The notes below the pieces were generated by a model. It was not told the origin of the DNA and made no database searches. It saw only the letters and a program-made list of their open reading frames with translations. A DNA stretch of 64,000 nucleotides. Origin: Gnetum montanum (taxonomy: Eukaryota > Streptophyta > Gnetopsida > Gnetales > Gnetaceae). This document shows positions 34,321 through 45,933 of this stretch, piece after piece (positions within the stretch are counted from its first letter, which is position 1; each line of letters begins with the position of its first letter). Where the stretch lies: the NCBI GenBank assembly GCA_015680685.1, contig MNCI01018966.1:202676-266675 (forward strand), given 5' to 3'. The position numbers and the translations under genes are program-made.

Positions 34321-34960
34321 CGAAACTATAAAAGATATTTGTTCATTCCTTGGACATACTAGCTATTATAAACACTTTATTGAGAACTTTTCAAAGATTA
34401 CAAAATCATTAGTAGAATTAATGAGGAAGGATTTAACCTTTGAATGGACCAAGGAATGTGAGCTAGCTTTCCAAACCTTAAAGTAGAAGCTTATAGAAAC
34501 ACCCATTTTACAAGCTTCTGACTGGTCTAGAATGTTCCATATAATGACTAATGTGTCAAATTTTTCTTTAAGAGTTGTACTTACATAGTTAACCAAAAAT
34601 GTCCCTATTACATTCACTATGCAAGTCGAAGTATTGCTAGTACAAAATTTAACTACATTACAACAGAAAACGAGTTAATGGCTATGGTGTTTATACTAGA
34701 AAAATTTAGGCACTATGTATTAGGCTATAAAATATTTGTACACATGGATCATAGTGCAATACGATTTCTAATGAATGAACCCATGGTGAGCCCTTGCATC
34801 ATATGATGGCTCATGATCTTACAAGTGTTTGATTTTATGATGATCAATCATAAAGGCACTGAGGATGTTGTTGCTGATCATTTATATTGATTACAATGGG
34901 ACAAAAAAGATGACAAATATCCAATTTCTAACTATTTCCCTGATGAACTCCTCTTTGAAA
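34320..34960 (+). pseudogene. Element D RNase H
   Basis: Recognisable in shifting frames: SFLGHTSYY-like text near 34,345, then TFEWTKECELAF, SDWSRMFHIMTN near 34,520 (first acidic residue region), an ENELMAMVF-like segment near 34,670 and HMDHSAIRFLMN near 34,745. Stops and frameshifts interrupt it. It is a single RNase H of the usual gypsy type, with no second domain, in contrast to the Tat-like element at 9.9-13.2 kb. Confidence 0.75.
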
Positions 34961-34999
34961 ATGTAATAAAAAATCAATTAACCATAGATACAAATTGGT

Positions 35000-36230
35000 A
35001 TAGTAGCATTTTTACATATCTTCTCACATAAGAAACACCACAAGGGCTAGACATTAAAAACAAACAATAGTTTCTTCATCGAGCCAAATATTTCATGGAA
35101 ATCAATGGATAGCTTTATAAGTTATGTTCCAATGGCTTGGTCTGATGTTGTGTTCTCAATGTAGATCAATTGTGAGTTCTCCAAGATTCTCATGAGGGCC
35201 CTTGTGGGGGTCATTACACTGGGAGATGAAAAACCATTAAAATCTTGCTTGTAGGATATTATTGGCCTACATTGTTCTGAGATGCTCATCATTTTTTCCA
35301 ATCTTGTGAGCATTGCCAATATGATGGGGGAATGATTGCTAGAATGAAGGGTCCACAATAATGGATTCAACCCTTAGAACCCTTCACCATATGGGGAATT
35401 GATTTTCTGGGGCCTATTACACTGATGTCCAATGAAAAAGCATAAATCATTGTTGTTGTTGACTATTTTACAAAATGGACAGAAGTAGCTGCTATTACGA
35501 ACTGTACAACATCTACCACTGCATGATTTGTTCAACAAGAAATCATAAATAGGTTTGGTGTGCCTCATGCACTTATTTATAACAATGGTACATATTTTAC
35601 AGGTGTGACTTTTCAGAAGTTGATGTAACGCTTAGGAGTTGAGCATAAGCTAAGTACACCATATCATCCTCAAGCAAATGGTTAAGCTAAAGTTACCAAT
35701 AGGAAGATCACAAACATATTGACATGGACCATTAGCAAATAAAGGCAAGATTGGAGCACCAAACTGAACGATACTCTCTGGGCTTACCGCTCCACGTGGA
35801 AACTCTCTATAGGATATTCTCCCTATGAGTTAGTGTACGGTAAACTTCCACCACTTCCTATCCAAGCTGAGCTGCATACATTTTCTACAACATGTGACCT
35901 TAACCTTGACCTCAGTCTAGCGAAAAAAGAATGGTTAATGGACCTTAACTTGCTAGATGAGAACTAATTAGATGCCCTATCATCCAAGAAATTGCATAAG
36001 GCCTTCAACAAGCAATGTCATGACCTAAGAATTAGGAAAGTTACATACCAACTAGGAGATAAGGTTCTTTATTAGACTCCCACACATGTACCACAACGAA
36101 TTAAATTTCAAATGCTGTGGGAAGGGCCTTATATCATCATGAAACTTTTCCTTCAAGGGCCATGATGATCTATAAACTTGAAAGCCCATGTAGGAGGTTA
36201 TTAGTCAACATCTAGAAAACCAAACCCTTC
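35000..36230 (+). pseudogene. Element D integrase
   Basis: An HHCC-type zinc-binding region is visible near 35,190-35,330 (H-EGPCGGHYTG ... CEHCQ). The core follows: WGIDFLGPI (first Asp), VVVDYFTKWTEV, LIYNNGTYF where D-N-G is usual (second Asp is Asn) and PYHPQANG-AKVTNR where E is usual (third acidic residue is Lys). The C-terminal part continues with WAYRSTWKLSIGYSPYELVYG and GDKVLY to about 36,220. No chromodomain. Two of the three catalytic residues are altered by single G-to-A changes. Confidence 0.85.
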
Positions 36231-38218
36231 CACGAAGCCAAAACAGCTAGTACTAACACTACCTCTATAAATGAACAACCCTACTCATTATTTTGGATCT
36301 CCTCCTTCCAACTTAGTCATGGGGGAGATGGTCACCAATGTTAACCATTCTAAGCCCTTAGTTTCTTTCATCTTTTTGTTTTTTTTTTACACATCTTTCA
36401 TATTTACTTATTTTTGTTTTACACCATTGTTAATATTTTTAATATTTATTTCTCTATTACATTTTTCTTGATTTATTCTCCCTTGTCATATAATAAGTGC
36501 TCATGATGGTGGATTGAACTATAATGGTGTTAATTGCTAATGTTGGTTTTTACCTATGCCTTCTAATGTTGATACTAAGATATGGTTTCTTTTGATAAAA
36601 CAAGCAATGAGCCCATGACATCCATTCATCCATTCAACTCTATGGTCTTCCTTTATTTTGGAAATGTACTATCCCTTTTCTCTAACCAAACTTAATAATG
36701 CATTTATGGCTTGGTACTATTCAAACCAAGGAAAGATTCAAATGGATTGAAAAGGCTGTGACTTCAAAGGGATTCGACACATTTGTGATGGCCATTCTCT
36801 TGGGTACTTTAATGTTTTTCATAAAGTTTTTGCCATTTTGCTATCGACTAATATATTAGGAAGTTGCACGAATCAAATAAGTCTTTGCATGGTGTGGTTC
36901 CCACATTCAAAAAAAAAACACCTAGTGGGAATTCAACGCACACCCCTTAGACATAATAAAGGAAAATGGGCTACAAACACTAGTTATGACACTGGAAAGA
37001 CATGTTACCCATTCCTAAAGGTTCTCTCTAACTAAGGCCCTTTCTCACTTCTTACTTCTCTATTCTTCTCTTGTTGGAATGGTGGTTGCTTTGTAGAAGC
37101 ATTCTTACTACTCAGGAGGATGAATTGGTCAAGTGTGTTGATGCAAGGTCACTGGATGTGGTTCATTTTAATCTAAATTTGGGTGGAATTTTATTAAGTC
37201 ACCTTAATCATAGATTATACAAGGGACTTTACACAACGTTAATTTTGGGATTCCATTCCATTCTCTCCTTTCTTTCTATATTGCTTATCATATTCCATCT
37301 CATTGCCTATTTTATAATTAGTCTATATCTTAGTTGATGCATTATTGTTCTTTGGTAAATTCTTGTGGGTGAGTTCTTAACTATTGTCTCCATATGTCAT
37401 TCCTAGAGCTTGCAGACTCTTTGGTTTGTGGGTCTGTCAGGGCATAAAGGGCATGAGCCTGCTTTGGGGAGGACCCACTAGCATTCCTTTTTGGTGCAAC
37501 TGTTAGGTTCTTTCCCTTAAACATTTCTTGCAATCAACTAGTTTTCCTTTCACCCCATTTATGACATCCATTTTTATCTACCCTTCTATACATTTTTATT
37601 GGCTTCACTGTTATTATTTCTCTAATCTTCCTTGTTCCTTCATTTTCCATCCTATTCCTACCGGAGGTTCGCTCTTAGTCATGGGGGTCCCTATCATAAA
37701 TTTTTCCATTCCATCACTTCTCTTACCCCTACACCTTCGATAGTTATCAGTTACAAACCTCTAACCTAGTACCTACCATATCCACAACCTAGCCAATATG
37801 CTTCATATCAAGGCAAGGTATCAACTACATCATACCTTATTTATCCTTGTTAATTCGTGATTGTGTTGTGTGCACAGATGAAAATTACATGAACAATGGA
37901 CTAGGATAGGACGAAGCACTCAGGATAGATTGGTCATATGGCCATGGATGAACCACGATGTGCACAATTTTGACATCGAAAGTAATGCGCCTCATTTTCT
38001 TTTCCCTCTCTCTCTTCAAGTTGTCAAATGAGGGTCTGGATGTCATTTATGTATAGTGTTCACCACAATGGTTATGAACACCAATGTTGTAATATGTTTG
38101 TCAATCTATTCATTGGGCACTTTGAGTCTATCATTCCATGTCACCGTTAGTTGTCATTTAGTCAACAATCCCATACCTTCCCAATATTTTGTAAGGAACT
38201 CAAGGACAAGTTTTCATT
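36231..38218 (+). other. Element D long post-pol non-coding region
   Basis: About 2 kb at the position where Athila elements may carry an env-like ORF, but only short chance ORFs are present and no membrane-protein ORF is convincing. Related to element C 25,430-27,353. It has two internal polypurine-like motifs, 'gtcatggggg' at about 36,316 and at 37,679, besides the true one at 38,219-38,232. Confidence 0.7.
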
Positions 38219-38232
38219 CAGTCGTGGGGGTA

Positions 38233-39065
38233 TGATGAGTCACGATATTAGATCCGTGATATCAGGTTTCCAATATCGGATCCTGCCAAGTGATATCAAA
38301 CATGCGATGTCAAAACCTATCTCGTTGCCTATAAATAAGAGATGAGGGCACTTGGTTTCAAGGAGTTTTTCTTAGTCCCTTACCCGAACTCTTGAAGTTT
38401 TTCCTTTCCAGAGTTAGAATTATTTCTAAGTGCCCGCAGTAGGAGTCACAAAGTCAACAGATCTTTATTTCAGCATTGTGTACCTAAGCACACCTTGTGT
38501 CCAAAAATAAAGATGAACTTTGTGATAAACCTTGCAACATTTAGAATAGCTTATTTATTGCATTTGATGTTATTTACAGTTATTTAATGCTTTCATTAGT
38601 TAATTGATGTTTTTTTATAGAATTATTAATTTTCAACAAGTAAGCACACTCAATACGACCACTTTGAGCATACATGGAACACTTGGTAACCTAGTAACAA
38701 CTAGCATTTGGTAATCCCAATAGTGTTACACTAGTTTAGGATGTGTCCAACAAGTGGGAACAAATGCTGGTGTTAGAACTACTAGAGCATAGTTGATTAG
38801 TTAAATGAAATTAGTTACTCACTTATTTCATTTTTCCATTCTAAGCACCAAGAACATAAAACATAAAAAATCATAAAAATCACATACCTCAAGTTTACTT
38901 AACCATACAATAATGTCATACAAGTAAGCTTGGGAAGATAATTATTGCATAACCCATCCTTGTTTTGTGAAGGCGCATAAGCACTTAGTCCTTGGAGTTC
39001 AACTGGATCTTGTGTGAACGCTCCTATTCGTATGGTTGGGCATAGGGGTACCTAGCTGCTCATCA
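38233..39065 (+). mobile_element. Element D 3' LTR
   Basis: 833 bp, TGATGAGTCA ... GCTCATCA, TATA box at 38,330-38,337, preceded by the polypurine tract 'cagtcgtgggggta'. Followed by ATAAT. Confidence 0.9.
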
Positions 39066-39070
39066 ATAAT

Positions 39071-40400
39071 CAATTTTAAACAAGTCATAACAAAAAAGTG
39101 TGTCTCATCTCTTATAAGTTGTCATGACCTTTCCATGAAACATACACAACCATCAATCAATTATGGAAGTAAAAGAAGAAAATTTGATCAAGAACATTAG
39201 AGATCAATAAGATAGTAAGTGCAAGTAATGATAAATCATTGGAGAAGGTGTTGAACATAGCATCATGTAGAAGTTAATCAAAATCAGAATCAAGACCCTA
39301 AGGAACAACAAATATATGTCCAAAGCAATGGAGATAGTTTGCAACAAGAAGTATAATGAAATATCAAAGTTGTTATGATTAATTGAATTCATAATGACCT
39401 TTCAAGGAACCAAAAAGATTAACAAGTTGCTCGTAAATGAAAGAAGTGAAGAAGGATTTAGTTTCTTAAATAGGAGAAGAAGATCCAATGTGAGCCATTT
39501 GTAATCTAGTCTAGTTTTCTAAAGAGAAAGAGAAGATCATCTAGAAGGTTACGATGGAATAAAGGAAATGACTACAAAGAAGGATAGGCTACAAATGAGG
39601 TAGTAGTCCATAATACACCAAAGTTGTGGATTGCTAATGGAGACCATGTGGGCCTAGCCCACATAAAATTGACCAACAAGGAAAATTTCTAAAAGACTTA
39701 TCATAAGTAACAATCAAAGGCATGCATCATAAGGATGTAGCCAAGAAGAATATGTTATGGATAAAAGAGTCAATGAGCTAGTGAGATACCATGAAAGAGA
39801 TACAAACAGTGTAATTATGAAAGGTGTATAATTAAGAGTTTGTTCAATTAATGAATCATATGTTAAGTTTTTTCATAACCTAAGAGATCCTTATAAAATT
39901 AGAGTTGTCCAAGAAGAGATAAAACTAAATTCTAACAGTGTTTTTTATCAATAGACCATATCTAGAATGAATAAGGTTGAAATGATATCTAACACCATGG
40001 AATATTTGGATTTTTTCAAGTGTATGGTACCACACCTAATACTCAAGGAAGCTAACCAAGATCTCCTAATGGTATTATCAATTTACCTCCAATTCACTTT
40101 GATTTTTTGGAAAGATTTTCTTTAATCTTATATAAATGTTCAATAGTAGCCAATCACCAAAAAAACTAATCTTATCTTATATTATATATGGCACATGCTT
40201 TACATGATTTTGCATTAACATTTTTTAGGATGCAAAGAGTGCTCTATATTATCCTACACCAAACTTCAATATAGAATTTAAGGTCATCACATAGATGTCG
40301 TATGTGGCAATTCTTGTAGGCACTAAGACGAGCAATGAATTTTGGGATAGCACAAGTTGAATTCTATAAATCTTAGGATGTACAGATGTTTCAATTATTT
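39071..40400. other. No recognisable gene
   Basis: A-rich sequence with scattered short phrases that look like worn retroelement coding DNA (39,540-39,960, plus strand) but no motif I can name. Confidence 0.45.
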
Positions 40401-41088
40401 CTAGTTCCAACACAAGTACTACAAAGTCATCCATTGTTACGATGCATAGTTAATGCTTAAAACTTTGTACTAATGAAATGGAGAAAAAGTGAACGTGGCG
40501 TAGTGTAAGGTATAATAATTATGTGACGTGGAATAAGAGACAAAAATAAAGAAGACTGATATTGAAATTGAATGTGATTGAGGAATCCTAACACCATGAC
40601 TATGTTTAGATAAGTGAAATACACAAAGTAGAACAAAGTAAGGCTTTTACTGTAATAGAATTAAAGACTTTGAAATTGAGTCTCGATGTTGGAAAAGACT
40701 TTCACAAACCATTTCCCAAGGAAGTCTAATGCGAAGATTGTGGAGTGGATTCAGGATTCATTTGTCCAAGTCTGCTAAGACTTGAGTGCACTGGTGAAAG
40801 CACCACGGCAACGGGGGGCTGTTAAGAAATGTGATACATTAAAGTTAAGACTTTTGCTTGGATAAAAGAACAGTCCTTTGAAGTGGAGGGTCCGCTGGAA
40901 ATGACTTCCACTGTTATTTAAGAAAAACATATTTTAATAAAATGCGATCAGTATGATAGTTTTATACATAGAAATGGAACAGCGTGGAGAGCAAACCATA
41001 TACGGTTCTATAATTCTTATTCTTTTATGCATGTAGTATGCATAACGGTATTCACATTATACTATGTATATTTTTTAAGGTAAGAAAC

Positions 41089-41145
41089 ATGGAGACAAAC
41101 AAAATGGATTCAACGGATTCGGATTCAACTGATTCTGCTGTTGAG
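41089..41145 (+). CDS. Possible first coding exon of a host gene (tentative)
   Basis: An ATG in good context (aaacATGG) opens METNKMDSTDSDSTDSAVE, a 19-residue Asp/Ser/Thr-rich start, followed directly by a consensus splice donor (GAG/gtgagc). The surrounding 40.4-42.4 kb keeps normal CpG content, unlike the retroelements around it, which suggests low methylation and single-copy DNA. No other exon can be joined with certainty; a candidate lies at 42,453. The protein family is unknown. A chance ATG plus donor cannot be excluded. Confidence 0.3.
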
Positions 41146-42485
41146 GTGAGCGTAAGATTTTAGCGTAGAGATAAAGTTGGTTTTTAAGTAAATTCATTAC
41201 CAAATTTTTGGAGTTACCTTTCTTTGGAAAAGAATTCATCGACGGAAAAATTTAAAAACAAGAAAAATGAATAAATCTTTAGAAAGTATGAATCTGAATA
41301 GAACTTTTTTGCAAAAAGAAATTTAATAGCAAAAAAGACTGAATGTTTGAATAAACATGTAGAGAAAGCATGATGAATATTTGGAGAGCGTGTTGTTTCT
41401 AGAAAGGAATGGATGAAAACAAAAAACGTTTTCAAAAATGAATTAGAGTAAAACTTCAATGTTTTACAAAAAATTAGAGTCAGCACTTCTGATAACTGTA
41501 ATATTATTTATGTTATTACAAAGCGTACAATGCTTATATATTTTTTAATTTAAATCTATAGTTAATTAATTTTATCCGATTACACTGCCCACCCACCGCT
41601 GCCAGGATGTTATGGAGTGACAGTATATATTGCTTTACCTTATTTTTAATGTTTCAGTAAAAAGTCATCTTACGGGGAGATAATTAAGCATTTCTAGTCG
41701 TGTCAGGGCCACCTGAAAATGACTTCCACAGTTAGTCTTTTCAAACAGTCAACGTTTAATGAGATGCTATGAGTAACTACTGACACGTACAGTAAATTAT
41801 TATTTGGCAAGTGGAGCAGATTCATTGTAGCGTTCCGAGTCTTTGGCAAACAATGGCATAAACGGCTCGCAGGCATAAATGGCTCAAGCAGGCACTCTTA
41901 GTCTCCGTGCTTGAGAAAGTCATAAGATGGATTAATACAATATCTTTTAAAATTAAAAATGGACAATCCTAATTGCATGTGCAATAGAGGTACAGGAAAT
42001 TTTGGACATTTTTATATAGCATTTTTAATCAAAATGTTGAGTGCTCAACCTTCTCATGTTTTAATTTAAAGGAAATGGGATTTGAATGATGAGACAACTT
42101 TGTGAGGATACTAAGACCAATGATTTGACTTTGATATGGATAAGTTCAACTGTGAAGAAGTTGTGTAGGAGATTATAGACTAGTAACTTTACTTTCACAA
42201 GTGAAGTAATGTTATATAGGAACAAATTAATGATGAAATTGAATGAAAGGGGCGTTAAAATTGATTCCGAGTATCGGTATTTGATGACCATCTTCAATTG
42301 TGCTTACGTTGTTTTCAACAATAGAAAAAATGTTTTCCATGTGAAAAAGTAGGTACAATAGTAGTACCCATAAATGAAGTCGAAGCCTCAAGTGTTTCTT
42401 TTCTAATTTTCATTGTTGCCCATACACTTGAATTTGATATTCCATTTGGCAGGGGAAGTCTAAATTTGATTAACTGCATTGCTAA

Positions 42486-42861
42486 TGTTGGCCATAGTTA
42501 TCATGATAAATTTAGGCTATGGTTATCATGCTAAAATTGGGCTATGGTTATCCTGCTGAAATTTGGCTATGGTTATTAAAATAGCATATGGTTATCATTA
42601 GTTATTTAAGGGTCCCTTCACCAATATAAAAGGGACCTCCCTCACCTTAATTCAGATCCATCACATACATCCCCTTTCCATGCTACTCTTACATTCTTCT
42701 CCTGTTACATGAGAGAGAGGTTTCTTCTTGTTCTCTCCTTGTGATGAAGAGAGAAGGTTGTTATTCCCATTTTTGATAATAAGATCCTTCTACAATTTCC
42801 TATGGTTCCATTGCTCTTTATTTTCATCTCATTTCATATTTTGCTGCAAGATCTGCTAACA
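42486..42861 (+). mobile_element. Copia 5' LTR
   Basis: TGTTGG...CTAACA. A repeated 'gctatggttatc(a/c)tgctaaaatt' motif of ~30 bp occurs four times at its start, and a TATA-like 'atataaaagg' lies near 42,625. Confidence 0.92.
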
Positions 42862-42865
42862 GTGG

Positions 42866-42878
42866 TGGTATCGGAGCC
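42866..42878 (+). promoter_or_regulatory. Copia primer-binding site, initiator-Met tRNA type
   Basis: TGGTATCGGAGCC, four bases after the LTR, matches the common plant copia site TGGTATCAGAGC with one G for A. Confidence 0.85.
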
Positions 42879-42929
42879 ACGTTCATAGTCTGTGAAAGTG
42901 TTCTAGATCGTGCATACAAATTTTACAAA

Positions 42930-43633
42930 ATGGTTGGCAAATACGAAATAGAAAAGTTCAATGGAAGCAACTTCACATTGTGGAAAATGAAGATGGAGTT
43001 CTTTCAACTATTGCAAAAAAGAAGATTGCGAAAGAAATATGGGACACTCAGACGAAGTTGTACAAGGCTAAATCACTCCACAACAAAATCTTCTTGAAGA
43101 GAAGACTTTACACTCTTCATATGGTAGAAACCTCATCGGTAATTGACCATATCAACACCCTAAATACTTTATTTGCTCAACTCACATCATTGGGCTATAA
43201 AGTAGATGCAAGTGAACGTGCAAAAATTCTACTTCAAAGTCTACCTGATTCATATGATCAACTCACCATCAACTTGACCAACAATGTTCTTATGGATGCT
43301 CTTGTCTTCGATGAGGTTGCAGTTGTGGTTCTTGAAGAAGAAATTCCATGCAAGAACAAGGAAGATAGGTTGGCAAACAAGATGGAGGCCTTAACAATGA
43401 TGAAAAGGAAATCCATAGAACGTGATTCCAATTGGAACCAAATTCATGGTAGATCCAAGTTAAGAAGTAAAAAGAAAAACATTACTTGCTACAATTGTGG
43501 CAAGAGAGGACACCTAAAGAAGGAGTGTTGGAAGAAGGAAAGTAATGAAAAGAATACTCAAGGGAATGTGGCAAGTACCTCATATGATGGTAATGTTCTA
43601 TACAGTGAGGCAACTCTTGCTACAGGTAGATAG
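42930..43633 (+). pseudogene. Copia gag
   Basis: Translation starts at 42,930 as MVGKYEIEKFNGSNFTLWKM. Shortly after this the frame shifts, with loss of part of the gag N-terminal region, and the frame open from 42,980 carries the rest: EIWDTQTKLYKAKSL, FLKRRLYTLHM, LLQSLPDSYDQL and a canonical nucleocapsid knuckle CYNCGKRGHLKKEC (C-x2-C-x4-H-x4-C) at about 43,489. The order and motifs are those of Tork/Tnt1-type gag, which packages the element RNA. Confidence 0.85.
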
Positions 43634-44113
43634 AAGCTCACTGATGCTTGGATCTTGGATTTAGAAGCAACATGGCACATGACCTCTCGGAGAGACTGGT
43701 TTTATCACTACAAACCAATCCCAAAAGGATCTATGTACATGGGAAATGATCATGCTTTGAAAATCACTCGTAGTGGTACTATCAAGATAAAGATGTATGA
43801 TGGCACTATTTGCACCATACAAGAGGTACGACATGTGGAGGGCCTAAAGAAAAATCTACTATCTTTAGGACAACTAGATGATGTTGGGTGCAAAACTCAT
43901 ATAGAGAATGGGATCTTGAAGATTACCAAAGGTGTGCTTATGGTAATGAAGGCAAAAAAGGTTGCTGCAAATTTGTACATGCTTCTAGGGAACACACATC
44001 AACTAGGAGAGTCTTCTGTTGCATTAACTAGTTTGGAAGAAGAATCAATGATGTTGTGGCATCGAAAGCTTGGTCATATGTCAAAACAAGGTTTGAAGAT
44101 TCTCTCTAAATAG
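43634..44113 (+). pseudogene. Copia protease and pre-integrase segment
   Basis: After a stop, AWILDLEATWHMTSRRDWF is the protease active-site region, with D-S-G-A turned into D-L-E-A, so it is inactive. It continues through VRHVEGLKKNLLSLGQLDD to the pre-integrase motif LWHRKLGHMSKQGLKIL, open to 44,113. Gag, protease and integrase would be one polyprotein. Confidence 0.85.
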
Positions 44114-44905
44114 AGACTACTTCCTGGGATCAATTTGGTATGTTTACCATTTTGTGAGCATTGTGTTACCAGTAAGAAACATAGATTAAAGTTCAACACA
44201 ACAACAGCTAAGAGTAGAGGCATCTTGGACTTGATGCACTCTGATGTTTGGTAAGCATCAGTCACTTCCCTAGGAGCAGCAAGATACTTTGTATCTTTCA
44301 TTAATGATTACTCTAGGAGATGTTGGGTGTATCCAATCAAAAGGAAGGCGGATGTCCTTTCAATCTTCAAAGTTTTTAAAGCACGACTAGAACTTGAGTC
44401 CCAACAAAGGATCAATTGTCTAAGGATAGATAATGGAGGAGAATATACAAGTGCTAAATTTGATGCATTTTGTCAACAAGAAGGCATCAAGAGGTAGTTC
44501 ACAATAGCACACACTCCTCAACAAAATGGAGTGGCAGAATGAATGAATAGAACATTGTTGGAAAAAACAAGATCAATGTTGAGGGTTGCAAATTTAACCA
44601 AGTCATTTTGGGAAGAAGTAATCAATACCGCTTGCTAATTAATCAATCGGTCTCCATCAGCTATGATTGATCTAAAAACACCAATAGAAATGTGGATTGG
44701 TAAGCCAACTATTTATTCTCATCTCCATACATTTGGAAGTTTTGTGTATGTGATGTGCAATGACCAAGAAAGATCGAAGTTGGACCCAAAGTCTAGGAAA
44801 TGTATCTTCTTAGGGTATGTTGATGGAGTTAAGGGGTATCACCTATCGGATCCCACTACCCACAAGGTTGTCATCAGTAGAGATGTGATATTTGCAGAAG
44901 GTTTT
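44114..44905 (+). pseudogene. Copia integrase
   Basis: Reads SDVW-ASVTSLGAARYFVSF, then RIDNGGEYTSAKFDAFCQQE, HTPQQNGVAE-MNRTLLEKT and WEEVINTAC, and in the frame open from 44,663 TPIEMWIGKPTIYSHLHTFG and VVISRDVIFAE. The three catalytic acidic residues (D in SDVW, D in IDNGGEY, E in NGVAE) are still visible, but in-frame stops occur at several Trp, Gln and Arg codons. The sequence then jumps directly to the second half of RT. Confidence 0.85.
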
Positions 44906-45557
44906 GCAAAAGAAGGAAAAAAGAACTTGGTTTGCAAGTTGAAAAAATCTTTGTAGAGTCTCAAACAGGTATCAAGGTATTTGTACAAGAGATTTGACTC
45001 ATATATCATGAGCCTTGGGTACAACAAACTCAGTGTAGACCCTTGTACATTTTTCAAGAGGTTTGATGAAGATTTTATCATTTTGCTATTGTATGTGGAT
45101 GACATGTTGGTTGTAGGTCCCAACAAAGAGAAAATCCAAGAATTGAAGGCATAGTTAGCTAGGGAATTTGATATGAAGACTTGGGACCAGAAAACAAGAT
45201 TCTAGGGATGCAAATTCACCAAGATAGAAATAATAAGAAGATTTGGCTTTCTCAACAAAACTAATTTGGTAAGATCTTGCAATGCTTTAACATGCAAGAT
45301 TGTAAGCCAGTTTCTACCTCACTTCCTGTTAATTTCAAATTATCCTTTGAGATGTGTCCTAGCAATGAAGTAGAGAGGAATGAGATGTCTCGAGTACCAC
45401 ATGCATCAATAGTGGAAAGCCTAATGTTCATATGACGAGAGCATTGGAACAGATGCTCATATGACCAAGAAAAAACATAAGCAACATAGAATGGCAAGGT
45501 AGAAAGGATGGTGTGGAGATATGATTGATCCTTAATCAAAATCTCCAAGTGGAAGAT
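44906..45557 (+). pseudogene. Copia reverse transcriptase, C-terminal half only
   Basis: Directly after the integrase tail, EGKKNLVCKLKKSL-SLKQ begins RT in its middle, followed by SLGYNKLSVDPCTFF and the catalytic box LLLYVDDMLVVG near 45,090. A frameshift near 45,180 leads to ILGMQIHQDRNNKKIWLSQ in another frame and PHASIVESLMF near 45,415, after which the RNase H domain is absent. The polypurine tract 'aagtggaagat' abuts the 3' LTR at 45,558. Confidence 0.8.
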
Positions 45558-45933
45558 TGTTGGACATAGTTATCATGATAAATTTAGGCAATGGTTATCA
45601 TGCTAAAATTTAGCTATGGTTATCCTACTAAAATTTGGCTATGGTTATTAAAATAGTGGATGGTTATCATTAGTTATTTAAGGGTCCCTTCACTAATATA
45701 AAAGGGACCTCCCTCACCTCAATTCAAATCCATCACATACATCCCCTTTCCATCCCACTCTTACATTCTTCTCCTATTGCATGAGAGAGAGGCTTCTTCT
45801 TGTTCTCTCCTTGTGATGAAGAGAGAAGGTTGTTATTCCCATTTTTGATAATAAGATCCTTCTAGAATTGCTTGTGGTTCCATTTCTCTTTATTTTCATC
45901 TCATTTCATATTTTTCTACTAGATTTGCTAACA
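45558..45933 (+). mobile_element. Copia 3' LTR
   Basis: 376 bp, TGTTGGACAT ... GCTAACA, the same length as the 5' LTR. Few differences, mainly transitions. Confidence 0.92.

Larger units (their letters stand above)
29249..39065 (+). mobile_element. Element D: full-length Athila-like LTR retrotransposon, decayed
   Basis: A 9.8-kb copy with 835- and 833-bp LTRs, tRNA-Asp primer site, gag, linker, protease, RT, RNase H, integrase, long post-pol region, polypurine tract and 3' LTR, flanked by a perfect ATAAT duplication at 29,244-29,248 and 39,066-39,070. Motifs such as FMDDFSTYG in RT and the absence of a second RNase H or chromodomain fit Athila. All domains carry stops or frameshifts. It is the reference for what elements C, F and G have lost. 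Confidence 0.9.
42486..45933 (+). mobile_element. Copia element (Tork/Tnt1-like), internally deleted
   Basis: Two 376-bp LTRs (42,486-42,861 and 45,558-45,933), initiator-Met primer site, gag, protease, integrase and part of RT. Total 3.45 kb, well short of the ~5 kb usual for copia elements, because the first half of RT and all of RNase H are missing. The flanking GCTAA (42,481-42,485) and ACTAA (45,934-45,938) form a 5-bp duplication with one transition. Stops interrupt most frames. LTR-to-LTR similarity is high by eye, so it is younger than elements C and D. Confidence 0.9.

Noticed and set aside
36271-37337. Hydrophobic short ORFs after element D integrase as an env-like gene
   Set aside because: They are 66-88 residues, in different frames, T-rich by composition and not conserved as ORFs in element C.
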